NCBI GenBank assembly: GCA_020081605.1
Contig: JAHREC010000007.1
Coordinates: 496,001 to 560,000 of the forward strand
DNA: 64,000 bases
Reading direction: 5' to 3'
Origin: Albifimbria verrucaria
Lineage: Eukaryota > Ascomycota > Sordariomycetes > Hypocreales > Stachybotryaceae
Of the stretch, positions 35,228 to 48,207 are shown piece after piece. Position 1 is the first letter of the stretch. Every line of letters starts with the position of its first letter. The notes beneath the pieces are model-generated. The model made no database searches and was not told the DNA's origin. It worked only from the letters and a program-made list of their open reading frames with translations. Both the position numbers and the translations under genes were made by a program.

Positions 35228-36668
35228 TCATTTGGCCACAGGCTGCTCATCCACAGACTTGTTGGCAATCGTTTCGTCTGTAACCTGTATCTCATGGCTG
35301 TGCTCCAGCTCGGAAAGAACAATCCAGGTGGGTGCAATCGAAAGTAGGAGAATACCAAAGTTCAATCCAATACTAACGAAATGGTTGGCGTTGCCCTCTG
35401 ATTGCATACTATAAAAAGATGTGTTAGTTAATCATAAATGCCAAGAGGATATCATCTTGTACTTACGCCCATGCAACGGTTTGGCCAAGAGCCTCGAAAC
35501 CACGGAGGATACCTGTGTGGTGGGACAGGGATGAAAGATCGGTGGCATATTGGCCAACGAGCCAGTAAAGGAATTGTTGAAATGCCTGGCCGGCAAACGT
35601 CCAGAAAAACACCAGAGCGTAAGACTTTCCAAATCCGCCCTTGAACCAATCGAAAACGGGATGAGGATCGACATCGTAGAACTGCTTCTGAAGGATAATG
35701 GCCCAGATCCAGGTACCAACAAGTATTGTGACGATGGCGGAGAATGCAATCTTGGCACGGGTCTTGATGAAAATAGACTGTCTATCCAAGAGTGAAGCGA
35801 TGATGAAGGAACTGAAGATACCGGCGAAGTTGGTGAAGAAGGACGAGAAGGCTCGGGCTCGAACAGTGAAGTATGTGGTAAGCCAGGTGCTGAGGAAGCC
35901 GTTGTAGAAGTAGCTGATGAAGAAAGCTGGCAGAAGCAACAGGATTCGGCGCGAGCAGAGCAGATCCAGCACGGCCTTGAACTCCTTGGCCCATGTTGGC
36001 TGGCGGTGTGTAACCACCTTGGTGCCATCCTTTCGCCAGACCTTCTTAGCGGGGCTCAAGCAGAGAGCAATCGGAAGACCAAGGCACATGATGACGATGA
36101 AGACGATGTACGTGGCGGAACCAACAGAGCCGGCCGTCTTTCGGTTAGCATTCAACCCCAGGTTGATGGCACCACCAACGATAGGGCCGGCTGCCTTGGC
36201 AGTTTGCCAGATAGCAAGGTAAAAGGCACGGTCCTTTGGCGAGGGGTATCCAATGATGATGGCAGCCTCCGCGGCCCAGAAGAAACCTGCAGAAATACCA
36301 CACAGAGCACTACCAAACAGCATGAACCACGTTGTCGAGTTCACATTGTTGGTGTAAAGGCCGGCTCCATACAGCGGGTAGCCGATCGCTCCAATAGCCA
36401 GACCGTAGGGCAGCCCGATTCTGTTGTTGATGGCGCCTGCGGCAACACAGCATATGGCGAATAAACCGTAAACAAGTGCATTCGCGGCCGAGACTGCAAA
36501 AGGCTCGGCGGCTCCTCCGGCTCCAAGACCTCCGAGAGCATCCCACATGCCCGGTGCCGTGAATGAGACGCCGCATGCGACCACGATCTGGAACGGAACG
36601 GAGCGGAAGAAAGAACCCTTGGCTGGGGCCTGGGCCACCTCGGCCGCAACCTCGGAGTTGGCTGACAT
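35228..36668 (-). CDS. UNC93-like MFS transporter
   Basis: The first exon (36668 to about 35467) reads without a break, and the second (about 35409-35228) is joined by an intron with GTAAGTAC donor and TATAG acceptor, giving a protein of about 460 residues. The fold is the 12-helix facilitator type. FQIVVACGVSFTAPGMW opens helix 1, AEAAIIIGYPSPKDRAFYLA is the loop typical of fungal UNC93/DUF895 proteins, and helices continue to FGILLLSIAPTWIVL in the last exon. The C-terminal tail is acidic and ends VDEQPVAK. Members are usually of unknown substrate; some have been linked to ion homeostasis. No frame defects here, in contrast to neighbours. Confidence 0.85.
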
Positions 36669-39048
36669 GTTGATGATGGTGTTGGTGCCGAGAAATCGTC
36701 CCTTGGTTGTGTCGAGAGCAAAGCCTTCACCCGTTTCTATATATGCCCGGAACCGGTTCGGGTGGCGGACTCTCCGTTGTCCGTCAACCGGAACGAAATC
36801 CGAAGTTTTTTACCTTCACCATATATGGAGTCAATCACGCCATCGAGTAAGGCTGCTTTCATGAGCCATAAAGGGACTAATCTCCTATTACCGGCCCGCG
36901 CTTAGTGTCGGAGGTGGCCAATTCGACGCTCAAATATTGTTCAAGGTGGAGAAGGTAGCATCGAGACTAGGCGTCTCCGAGTCATGGCTTAACCAGATCA
37001 AGAGAAATTTTATTGGATGTATGAATCAAATGCTGTACCTCAATCTCAATTCCATATTGCAATAGACAATCATGAACCCTATGATAGACATAGTCAATTC
37101 AATTGTAGAGGAAGTTTCAAGCGTAAATGGCATTCTCCTTGTTGCATTAAAAACCCGAACGAACGAATACTTGTTGCATAATAAAAACACCGGGTTGTGA
37201 CGGAACCTCCACTAAATACTTCACTACCCTTGCTGACGTTGTTCTGACTTGTGGACCTGTTCTCACTGTCCCGTCGTCAGCTCCTACAGAAGAACGCGAA
37301 GCTTTGCGTAACACTAGTTTCAGACTTGTTATTCCTTGGTATTAAAGATTGTTCTCGGCTCTGCTTCGCCAGGTGCATTGATTTTTGCGTCTTGCGCTAA
37401 TAAGCATCTTGTTTGGTCAAAGGGTGAATCCGGGAGCTTAATAGCGCATACCACGACGCAGCTAAGCGCCAGAGCTGCTGGGGCTTGAATTGGGGTGATC
37501 TAGTTTCATGGAGGGACTGGCTACTGAGGATTATTGAGTCACTAAGCGATTTTGTAGTTTCAGTTTTGGCTTCTGTTAAGAACGCCAATGCTCGTTGAGT
37601 TGCTGTCGCCTCATTGTTAGGCCTTCTTTTCCTATCGGCCCAAGAAGTGTGTCTACAACTCGATATTACCCAACCTGTGGCTTTGACGTCGGCTCCTTTT
37701 TACAACAATTATGATGATATGACTGTGCATGTTGAAGGGATAAAGGGTTAATGCTCATTGGCCAGTCCGCTTACATCTATTGTAGACCCAATTGGTCTCA
37801 TGTGAGTAGTTTGCGTGAGACCTCCCAAATCAACAATGTTTGGGACTTGAGTAGCTGGAAGCGCTTGCCAGACTGTCGAGAGTGGGCAAGTGGAAAATAG
37901 GCGTTTCTCATTTCTGTCAACGCGCATGGAGAAGCTTGCTTGTTATATAACGACGCCGCATCCAACTATTCATTGATTCACAATTAAAGCGGAAGCGACA
38001 TCTCATTCATTTGAGAATTAACCAGCACGGTTTATCTTTTTGATCTTTTTCTTATTTGCATGTTTCTAGTATTGAGTTACTTCAAGAGCCATTGACGAAA
38101 CAGATCCGAATAGTTTGCATCATCCTCACAACCACCCATCCGAGAAAAGATCCCTCCCACAATATGCACTCCAAACGTAAGTTGCATTCCATAGTGATGC
38201 ACTGTTGATCCCTCACCTGATCACATGCAGTCACTTCCAACGCTTGCTGACCATGCAGCTTTTATTGCCGCTAATTGACCCTGGATTGGATGAGCGAGCA
38301 TAAACTACGACAGCCAATGCTGATGGGCAAGGGCTAGCTCGAGCCCCACCTCGGCAGTTGCTTATGCCCATTGCTGCTCTGAACAAACACATCAGCTACA
38401 AGTTAGGCATATGCCAGTAAGCGTATGTGCTGTAGGACACTTGCAGGTACCCTGATCATTAGCATAATCGTCTCTAAAGTTACCAGTGTACGATCTAAGG
38501 ACCCTGGCGTCAGACTCTTTGGGGAACAGGGTCTTGCGCAGGGTAATGGGTCAACCTGTCAAGCTTGCCTAGAGGCTAGATACAGGAGAGGAATATGATT
38601 AGTTTGGTGCCAGCATACACTAACGCACCTGGCTCCATGCCTATGTGCGCTTCGGTGGGTAGCAATCAAAGACCTATAGTTTCTACTGGACACACAGTTT
38701 CCATAGTTCGTTCAAAATGCACAAATTAAAGTGATATACCCACACAGAATGAACCCCTGCTAACAGGCCCGCATTTCCCTTCCAATGGTGCCCATTAAGA
38801 TCAGGTATCTTGATGCTAGTGGATGGGACCTTGACTTGGGTGTAAGCTATGCTTACCACTTGCCTGGGTCTTACTGCGGCCGACGTTCAATGTGTTACGT
38901 GGCAAGCCGACGAGCCGCGCCGAGGCAAGCGTGCCGATTAGGAGATTGTTCTAGAGAAAGTTTCCTAGTTCCAATTATTCCCTTTACCCTCGTTACCTTC
39001 TCATACTTGCGTGCGTAAGACTAATACGTTTTCCCTCAAGCCATCACC
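36669..39048. other. Long gene-free stretch (2.4 kb)
   Basis: Between divergent transporter and dehydrogenase genes. Frames are short and motif-free on both strands. I found no tRNA, repeat or transposon relic that I could defend. A small unrecognised gene cannot be excluded. Confidence 0.5.
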
Positions 39049-40389
39049 ATGCCAATTGACTTTCATTTGAGCGAGTCTGAAGCTGGAGTGCGAGCAGCAG
39101 CAGCGAATTTCGCCGAGAATATCCTAAAACCTTCACGCAATGACTATTTAGCTCATACCGCGCACCATGAGCGTTTCCAAGCCACCAAGTCGGCCTATGA
39201 AGCTGCCGTTGCTGGTGGTTTAATCAAAGGGCAGATCGCGCCCCACTTGGTGGCAACGGCGGATCGTTAGTTGAAGCTGCCATCATGGTGGAGGAATGCT
39301 ATAGCGTTGAGGCGTCTGCTGCGCTGACCGTCTTTGCGACTGGCCTTGGTCTCACACCCTTCAACCTCCTTCGTAAGCCAGAGACCAAAGAATTTCTAGA
39401 GCCGTTCTTGTCCGGCGAAGGTGCACCGTTGGCATCTTTGGTCTTTAGTGAACCTGACGGTGTTGCCAACTGGCTCGAGAAAGGTGGTAAAGGACTTAAC
39501 ACTACAGCTCGTAAGGAAGGTGATGAATGGATTCTTAACGGAGAGAAGAAATGGGCAACCAACAGTGCAGGTTGGGACTTTAAAGGTGCTGATCTAGCTT
39601 GTGTGGTTTGCAGAGATATCACAGAACCCCCAGTGACGATGCTGATCCCAAGGACAGCATCATGATCTTGATTGTGACACGCGCCGATCTCGATCGAAAC
39701 GGACCTGATGCATTCAAAGTCATCAACCATATTGAGACCATGGGACACACTTCAGTCTCAGGTCCTCATACCAAGTACAAAAACGTTCGAGTGCCCGCGA
39801 AAAACGTGCTCTGCGCACCAGGTGAAGGCGCTCCGATTGTTCTTGGTTCATTTGATGCCAGCGCCGTGCTGGTAGGCGCAATGGGTGTTGGCTTGATGCG
39901 GGCTGCTTTTGATGCCGCACTGAAGTTTGCGAAGACCAACGACTGCCGCGGCGCCGTGCCATTGCTTGAGCGTCAGGCTGTAGCCGATATTTTGTCAGGA
40001 ATCAAAATGGAAACTGAAGCATGCCGCGCTCTGACATGGAAAGCTGCATACACTATGGAGAATGGCCCTGGTGACTACAACGCTCGACGAGAGCTGGCAT
40101 TGGCAGCCAAGATTCATTGTAGCGATGCATCTGTAAAGGCTGTAACGGCTGCCATCAACGCAGTTGGCATGTGAGTTATCCGTCATATTCAATGACCTTT
40201 GTGGCGTTAACTGATAACTATAGTACTGCTTACGACAAGAGCATGCCTTTTACCGATTTGCTCAACAACGCTATGGTGTTACCCATCTTTGATGGAGGCA
40301 ACGTTGGCATCCGCAGGCGACACATGCAGCAACTGATGTTGGAGCCTACTTACGATGCATGGGCTTCTACATTCGGACCATCTAAATGA
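39049..40389 (+). CDS. Acyl-CoA dehydrogenase family protein
   Basis: FAD-dependent oxidation of an acyl-CoA or related compound. ATG at 39049 starts MPIDFHLSESEAGVR. LGGNGGSLVEAA, LASLVFSEPDGVAN (FAD-site ExDG) and WILNGEKKWATNSAGWDF (the classic NGxKxWxTN motif) come next. The C-terminal helical part has LLERQAVADIL and, after an intron (40171-40223), AYDKSMPFTDLLNNAMVLPIFDGGN, where the G-N end is the FAD-binding helix motif. The usual catalytic Glu position cannot be fixed by eye. Two frame losses, at GG 39249-39250 and the C run 39627-39631, are repaired by one base each, giving about 430 residues. Fungal acyl-CoA dehydrogenase homologues sit both in fatty-acid breakdown and in secondary metabolism; no choice is possible here. 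Confidence 0.85.
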
Positions 40390-41761
40390 TTCTACGTTGA
40401 ATGCTAAACCAGTGTTGCTGAAACCTTGGTGATTGCTGCTCTCTTCTGCAAAGACAGATATCAGCACTATTCGACAACTTTTCCTAGCTCCCTGGGTAGG
40501 ATGGTATAGCTCGGATTCCTCAACATGATTCTCTTAGAGATCTGTTGATAACACCGACCCATGCCAGGACAAAGAAGTTTCAATATCATGCAGGCCTTAA
40601 TGAATTCATAGGTTATGATGAGGGATATTTCCCTACTGCTGCCATATTTTTTCACTGCTCCGCTCCTTAGATGTCTTCATGGTTTGTAAGCCGATTGTGA
40701 CATAGTATGAAAGCATGATCTTGAATAATGTTCAATATGACCAAAACATGACCTAGGTCTCCATTCAAGATAGGCGCCTAGCCATATGAAGTCTATTATC
40801 TGGCACCAGCGATCCCCTAATTGTATAGGCAATTAAAGCACTGCTCGCTATTCAGAGTCGCCTGTGTTTCCCTTGATTTGTCCAGCTGTGTAAAGCAAAG
40901 GATTAGACCTCACAAAATACATTTACAACTTGGATAATAGTTTCTTTCGATCGACATGATTTAATATCGTATACTATAACAAACCCATGCATAGTTGGCA
41001 AAACACTGAACTCCAACAGTCAAGATAAATACGTAGATAGTCTTTTGAGGTCATTCGGAGCGTTCCATCTGGTTGTTTTAATCCTAGGCTGCAAACTACG
41101 CTAACGTGGTGTTAGCTTCGACACGAATGTCCGGATAAATGCATCGGTAAAGTTATCGGCGTGTGATGTGTCTGACCATGACTTGATGGAGACAAATATC
41201 GCCATGTACTGAACTGAACTAGCGATCTCCTCAATAGCGCATCTCGGTTCGCTTCGATGTGACAGCACATCCTTCTGCGCAGCAACGTCATGTTCTCCTC
41301 ACCATCAGGTCGCTTATAGAATGCACATGATTGACCCAATCATATGGTGCTGCATTGCCTCCACATGGCTTCTGCAGCATTGCATCAACCCATGAAGAGG
41401 TGATGCCATCCCCGGAGCATTATTCCCATGGGTTTACTCTTGATTACAAGACGTGCTATTGGCTGGTGCAACTTTGACAGAGCGATGCTTATCAAGACGT
41501 TGTATTCTGCCATCGATAGCGCGCCCTTGGTAGATGAAGATGGTGTTGCGCCAGCAGCCTAAATCGACTATTCTGGTAATTGCAACAATGATGGTGCATA
41601 TCACGCGATCTTGATCCTATCATATGCTACCGCCCATGCACGAACGCATCCATCCCGAGTGCCGTCGGTTGTGAGGCTGTATACTTATAAGAGCAACTGA
41701 CCAGCAGTTGATGAAGCAATTTCGAATTACAGATTCAGATCAAAAGCAATCAATTACAACA
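40390..41761. other. Gene-free stretch
   Basis: About 1.4 kb between two plus-strand genes. No reading frame, RNA or repeat supported. The region just before 41762 (TATACTTATAAGAGC at about 41680) may be the promoter of the dioxygenase gene. Confidence 0.45.
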
Positions 41762-43011
41762 ATGGCACCATCTGCTACAGTCCAAGCTGAGTCTTCCGAG
41801 AAGGAAGTGCCTCAAACGAAAACCCTGGTGGCGGAGCAAAACAAGCCAGAAGCATCAGAAACATCTGATAGCCAGCCCCAGCTGCTTACGGGCCATCGGG
41901 AGCCACTCAAACTCACGGGAGCACTAGACCAATATGATTCCTTTGAGGTGACACCAATCATTGGTCGTGAATACTCGAAACTACAGCTTTCGGATCTTCT
42001 ACAAGCCCCTAACTCTGATGAGCTTCTGCGGGACTTGGCCATCACAAGTAAGTCCATTAATTACGCCTATCGCCTTGACTAACACGAATAGTCTCGCAAC
42101 GCGGTGTGGTTTTCTTCCGCCAGCAAGACAATCTTACAAATGATTTGCAGAAAGAGCTTGTGCAGCGTCTTGGCGAACTGAGTGGCAAACCAGCCACGTC
42201 TAAGCTTCACATTCATCCTGTCATGAACTCTGCTCGTGGAGACGACACGGATAATGAAATCAGCGTGATATCCTCAGTACAGGCCAAGAAGCTCTACAAA
42301 GGACGATTTATACAAGCAAAGCAGTCTCAAAAGGGACAGTGGCATTCAGATATCACATTTGAGCCGGTTCCTAGCGACTATGCCATTCTTCGTTTAACTC
42401 AGCTTCCCAAGACCGGAGGAGGTAAGGAATATTTGAGTTTTGTAGAAGTCCAATGACTAATGAAAACAGATACACTCTGGGCCTCGGGATACGAGGTCTA
42501 TGATCGAATCTCACCCACACTGCGCCAATTCCTTGACACGCTTACGGCAACATATGCTCAACCTCTATTCAATGAGACTGCCGAGCGCAACGGATTCAAG
42601 ATCTACAGTGATGAGAGAGGAGCCCCTGAGAATGTTGGTGAGCTTCTGGAGGCAATTCATCCCGTTATTCGCACAAACCCCGTCACGGGCTGGAAGAGCG
42701 TATTCGCGGTTGGCCACCACGTGCAAAAGATCAACGGTTTGAGTGAGGACGAATCAAAGCATTTCCTCGAGTGGTTTGTGCGCCTCATCGTAGAGAACCA
42801 CGACCTGCAGGTCAGATTCAGATGGCAGAACCCCAACGATGTAGCCATCTGGGACAACAGATCAGTCTACCACGCGGCGACGCCGGATATTTTCGAAGGT
42901 GATTTTGGTGAGAGACAGGGGTCTAGGGCTGTGAGTCTCGGCGAGAAGCCTTACATTGATTCGCAGAGTAAGAGTCGCCGTGAAGCTTTGGGTCAAGAAC
43001 GTGAGGTCTGA
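41762..43011 (+). CDS. TauD/TfdA-type Fe(II)/2-oxoglutarate dioxygenase
   Basis: The family hydroxylates taurine, sulfonates or related substrates using 2-oxoglutarate and Fe(II). ATG at 41762 (MAPSATVQ) opens an acidic leader without a targeting signal. Introns at 42048-42091 and 42422-42469 have clean donors and acceptors. The iron ligands are WHSDITFEPVP (HxD, about 42340) and the distal His in NRSVYHAATPD (about 42870), with a downstream basic residue for 2-oxoglutarate in the GERQGSRAVSLGEKP block. ISQRGVVFFRQQ is the usual 'RGVVFFRxQ' element. The protein of about 385 residues is normal for fungal members (sulfonate or alpha-ketoglutarate-dependent xanthine-like). No frame damage. Confidence 0.88.
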
Positions 43012-43610
43012 TATAGACCTTTGTTCAGCAAGCTGGTGCATTTGGTATCATAATAAGGCTTCAAGATATACAAGTCAAGTAGCATACAATAAGCATGTGA
43101 TTACCAGAATAACACTTCAAACGGAGTAATACAACCGAAATATTAGCGAGATGAAGCTAGAGGTATAGTTATTTATGCATGTGAAGATTCAAATAGCTCC
43201 AATGCCCACGATATTCGAAAGTAGTTGACCGACCTTGTTCTTCCTGATAGGGCCACTTGTCAGTATGACACATACTTCATTAAGACGACTTTCTCTAATC
43301 ACATTCATGTTATGTATCGGGTCTAATTCCACCATATTGCCAAGTTCAAGCATATCAATTGAAGCGCTAACTGGTATCTCATGTGACAATTCATCTCTCA
43401 AATCTTAACACCATCGAGCCAGGTCCCATTCCACCAACACCAATGCCTTGATGATCCCATTCCTTTCCCATTTTGTTATTTTTGGCATCATAATTGTGTC
43501 CGAAGCGATGTTGGTCCACAAATCGTTGAGCTTGAACAACCACTGTGCTGTGGAGGATAGCACGTAGGTGGGTTCCGAAGCTTACTCATATGCCTTTTTA
43601 ATCCCTGCGC
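43012..43610. other. Gene-free stretch
   Basis: About 600 bp between convergent genes. Contains only the expected 3' ends. A short minus-strand frame at 43189-43401 has no recognisable content. Confidence 0.5.
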
Positions 43611-43976
43611 TTAGAGACCCAGCCATACAATGGCCGTAGAGATTGCAGCGGGAGCGGCTTGAACGTAAAGAATGCGGCGACTAGCAGTGAGACCACCGTA
43701 GATTCCCGCAACAACAATGCATCCGAGGTTGAACAGGCGGATCTGGGTCGCAAACTCCTCGTCTGGGTGCACCAGACTCCAAACCAGACCAGCAGCTAGA
43801 AAGCCGTTATAGAGGCCTTGGTTTGCCGCGAGCGTCTTGGTCGATTCCGCGTATTCGGGGGTCAGCTTGAATGCTTTGCGACCACGCGGGGTGTTCCAGA
43901 GGAACATCTCCAGGACCAAGATGTAGCCGTGGAGGGCTGCCATCGAGCCAGCGGCGACTGTTGAAAGGATACCCAT
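43611..43976 (-). CDS. DUF1304 small membrane protein
   Basis: Intact 121-residue protein from ATG at 43976 (MGILSTVAAGSMAALHGYIL). Four hydrophobic helices and the loop LEMFLWNTPRGRKAFKL followed by LAANQGLYNGFLAAGLVW are the hallmark of the DUF1304 family, found in bacteria and fungi and of unknown biochemical role. Single exon, normal length. Nothing in the neighbourhood explains its task. Confidence 0.88.
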   Translation of the reverse strand: MGILSTVAAGSMAALHGYILVLEMFLWNTPRGRKAFKLTPEYAESTKTLAANQGLYNGFLAAGLVWSLVHPDEEFATQIRLFNLGCIVVAGIYGGLTASRRILYVQAAPAAISTAIVWLGL

Positions 43977-45839
43977 TATTGATTTGAGAGAAGGCGATCA
44001 CGCAGGGCTTGAGATCGGGACTGAATGTGAGTTGGGGTGAGCGCTAGGTACAGGTGAGGCGGAGGAGCGTCATGTTTTTGTATGTCACTGAGCTTTGGAG
44101 AAGGATGTATACCCTAGTACGGCTTTCCTGATGGCTGTCTAGCCCTAAAATAGATTGGCGCATGAAACTCGGTGTGTTGCCGAGGCTGTCACATTAACTG
44201 GAACCAACAAGGCTCTCTGTGATTAGGCCCCGTTCGCGTCTGGCAGCTAATTAACGCTATTCAGCATTCCTGCTAGTTCAGGCAGTGTCTCGGATCGTGT
44301 TCAGATGCAACTGGACAAGGGTCTTTTGCGCAGCCGACTTTACGCTTAATTACCTGGTGAGCATATTCAACCCTAGCCAGGGCAGAACAACCAACATATT
44401 AATTCAGGGTCCAGGGCTACTTTCGCAGGTTTTTTAAAGCGGCTTGGACCGATCTTGAATAACTTCTGGGAAATCGCCGACATGATGTGCATGTGTCTTG
44501 TTCAATGTCTCGGGTGCGGCTTTGCCGGGCTCACCATTAATTAAGCGTGCATCTCAGTCCTCCACACTCCTTTAATCGGACTATAACGATTGTTCGCAGT
44601 GTGCAGCTATTATCTTCTGATCTGTGATCATAATAACCCCAGCATTGCACGCATCAATACTATCTCAAACTGCGTAATGATTGGTTCAGGAAACATTACC
44701 TTGGATAGGTAATTGGTAGCCGCATCACTTCTTTCAATTTCATGAGCCAGCAGCAATTGGCTTCATCCGCGGACTTTGCCCATGTTCCTCTTCATCATCT
44801 TTAAATGGACCTTCGCTTTCAGAAACGCATGTGCTTGCATCGATCCAACCAAGTACCGTCACAATGGCAGGTTGCTTAGGCATTTTGTCAGCACTAACTT
44901 CCAAAGATTGTCAGCACCAATCTCTATCAGCCACACACGGCAGGTACTTCTATTGACATGGAGAAGATTAAAAATATTGGAGCAAACCGACAAGAATGAA
45001 GATTTGGTTCAGGCCGCATGGCTTCATTTACCCTGGAGGAGTCCGAGTCATATGGTACTATGCTTACGCAGATGATGCTGGAGTGCAGCTCCAGACCCAT
45101 GGCCATAATGTCATCGTTTCGCTGGACTAGAATGCGCAGAATCGGCGGCAGGGGAGCGTAAAGGATATCTTGCTATTCAAGCCAATTAGCCCTCATAAGC
45201 CTTAACATTCTGATCGGATGTTATTAGAATGATTTAGATGAAGTTGCTTTATTATGCGGTGCTTTGGCTTTATTGATCAATTACTGATATTCTATATAAT
45301 ACCGGCAACAGATATCGATCTCGTCGGTTAGGCCACAGAAATTTGATTTGAAAATTGTCTCTTGAAGGGACTACGAACTTGAAGTAGGGTGGTGATTGGA
45401 ATAGCAAAAGTCCACTGTCCAAGTGTCTCATGGATCATTTCCAGGGACAAGAAAGCCGAGTGTCTATAAACGACACTGCGACTACTCCGCCTTGTCCCTC
45501 CGTCATTTGAAGCAGCAGAGACTGACTGGCTTCGTACCAGAAAAGGGAGATATCGTCTGTTCTCTCGTAATACCACGGATGTCATCCTCCGTTTCTCATG
45601 GAGAGACGTGGGTTCTTTGATTTTCCTCTTAAGAATCAAAATCTGGCACGTATTTTACAGGGGCCTCACTTCAAGACTTAGAGTATACTCGTATTTCATC
45701 TTATACAGCATTCCCTTATCAGTGACAAAAGCAGGTCTTGTGGCTTCCTATTTTGGCATTGTGCGAGTATGAACTCCTGCTACCCTATCTGTCTGAATTT
45801 CATCCTCATCTAGCAATCTATGTCGACAACGCTACCATG
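43977..45839. other. Long gene-free stretch (1.9 kb)
   Basis: Upstream of the DUF1304 gene and downstream of the next minus-strand gene. Only short frames without motifs; nothing supported. Confidence 0.5.
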
Positions 45840-46873
45840 CTACGCAGCCCATCCATCTACGACATGTGCTGAGGCTCCCCATCCTCGAAGCACACAGTTC
45901 AGGTCATATTTCCAATGTGCATCTGCATTTGTATCGCCGTACCAAATTCTCCGCAACACATCGTATTTGTACAAAATGCCGAAACAAACCCGGAGGTACT
46001 GTTGACACTCATTTCTATAGTCAACCAAAGGATCCAAAGGTTTGGTACTAGGGGCTACTCCATATTCTGGATCAGTCTCTGTGTAAGTTCTCCATTGAGT
46101 CCAAGTTTCTTCGTCTCCAAGTGCACGGCAGAAGGCATTGTGAGGAATTTTCTGCGACGGATAGTCTACATCACAGAGGCTGTCGAGTGCAAATGAAAGA
46201 AAGTTCTGCAGTTCGCAAATGCTTATCCTGCTTCCCTGGTCTCTAAGCCTGTCTACCACGTTCAAAAGGAGGTATGCTCTGAGCGCTGCCGCTCCTACAT
46301 GATCCAAGCCGAAGCTATGGCCCCAAGAAAGCGAGTCCAGATCTTGAAGAGGAACATCGGGATGGCGCGCCAAACGAAGCACGGCACGCATAGCTTCGTT
46401 GCTAATAGTCGGATCAGGCGACGCAGCAGAGATAATAATGAGACCTTTCAGAGCATCGGCGAGGTCCCCTTCTGAGGTTGTGTAACCGCTTGAATCAGAT
46501 CCAGGGTATTTGGCTCTGTCGACCCAGTACTGCAGTGACTGGTGTTGGCTCGATAAAGGGTTGCTTCTTAGTGAATTGGTCTCATGAGTTTCCAGATTGT
46601 AGTGACGTTCCAGAAAAGTCAGGACATTGTTTGAAAAGAGCTCATCTCCGTCTTCTTTGAAGTCGGGGTCGGGACTGCATTTTTGTTGTTCAGTGAGTGA
46701 GAACTCTTTGAGGGTTGCGCAGAATTTCCTCTCAAAATGGCCTATTTCCTTGCTTTCGTTTTCTTTTTGGCAGAGAAGATGTTGGTGCACCGAGGCGTGA
46801 CACTCTTGTTGTGTCGCACCAGTCTAAACTGCGAGGCCAAAGTGCTCCAGGGTAATTTGTGGTCGAGATGCAT
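45840..46873 (-). CDS. Hypothetical protein, unrecognised
   Basis: A 316-codon open frame ends at 45840; its first codon in the frame is GTG (46790), so the true start is probably upstream. One reading starts near 46873, where the same frame gives SRPQITLEHFGLAV and then a TAG before TGATQQECHASVHQHLLC, again suggesting a base error or an intron. The protein has no signal peptide or membrane segment. It is acidic and helix-rich, with a repeated helical look (DALKGLIIISAASPD, AMRAVLRLARHPDVP, AALRAYLLLNVVDRL) and several Trp/Tyr near the C-terminus. I do not recognise the family; a helical-repeat scaffold is a guess. Confidence 0.55.
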
Positions 46874-48207
46874 TGCTTTGAGAATTATGGAGTTGTCACT
46901 GGGCAGTGGAGTTTGTTAATGTTATGGAAGGGAATAATTCCTTAAATATGTTGAAGAATATGCTAACTACTAAAGTATACGAGATGGCGGAGACATGGTC
47001 ACCTCGAGGATGGGGCTGCTAAGAGTCATATAATGCAAGCACAACGTAAGACGTCTCAAATGGCGTTGGAACTAAGCTTGATCTGCAATGCATCGCTAAG
47101 CAACATGCCTCGTGCTTCAGTTCATACCCTCAGGTAAAGCGTAAGGCATGGTCATCATTGGCAGTATCTGCCACCATGTCTTTGACATCGTTGCAGCATT
47201 CGCCGGAATCATTAGTTTCTTTCCGTGTTGAAAACCCCATTTTATTCACCAGTGTTGCAATTGCCATCTGCTGCATCTCAAAAGCATGGCCTCTTGTGTA
47301 CTAAATTAGTGCAGAGCCGGTCAAACATTGGGCGCGAACACATCTTCACAAGCTCGCTCTACTGTTAACATTCACCATCATTAAGGACTTTGAGTATTTT
47401 GCTTACGTTACTAGTCTTCGCTGTCAAATCAATCACCCTCCCAAGAGTCACAGCCATATGGCCAGGAATGCGCTTGTCAGAATGGACACTCGTTCTAGCT
47501 CACCCGAATAACGATATCCGAGCTAGAGTCACCCGCCCCACAGTGGTGATAACAGTCTCGGACAAAGGCATTGCTGGATAAACCTCCGTTCAGTCGGCTG
47601 GGCTAATCTGGGGAATGAGGGTCCCAGAAGACATCTTTGCCTGACGAGGGTAAGGAACAACGAAGCGGGCCGGCGCCATCTCACTGATTGGGAGCTGTGC
47701 TTCAAACTCGCAAACCATTTTCTGTGTCTTATGCTCGTCTCGTTCCATGGTGAGGGCAACGCTGTCAAGTGTACATGCAGCCGTGACCAGACTCTGGCTT
47801 CTTGATATGGTACCAGACTTTGACCCTTGCAGGCAATACTGAATTATCGCGCGATGCAACGAGCCACCGTTCTGGTCTACAAGCTAGAGTCAATTTAGCG
47901 TCGCCAACCACGGAAACGGTTAGGATGGCACTACAGCCGAAATTTCGCATCCTCCATCCGTCGCGCTACTGACTGCTGAACCCTGGTCTCGAGTCTCTTC
48001 TGGGCTAGATCCCCGTACGAGATCAGACAGCTACCGAAAAAGGAGTCCGTGCTGCGGTCCAGATAGGAGAGCTGGGGTATGAACATGGGCCCGTCCAGTC
48101 GACAAACAAAAGAAAAACAGACCCCAGGCCCCCGACCTCTTGATTGTTCCGTAGCTGTTCAATGCCGTGATTGTGACGCTCATGAAGGAAAGATTGTGGT
48201 TGCGAGC
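46874..48207. other. Gene-free stretch
   Basis: About 1.3 kb upstream of two divergent genes. A minus-strand pair of frames at 47590-47950 looks somewhat protein-like but has no family motif and no good start, so it is not called. Confidence 0.45.

Noticed and set aside
47590..47950. Possible minus-strand gene
   Set aside because: Two overlapping frames look slightly protein-like, but there is no convincing start, splice site or family motif.
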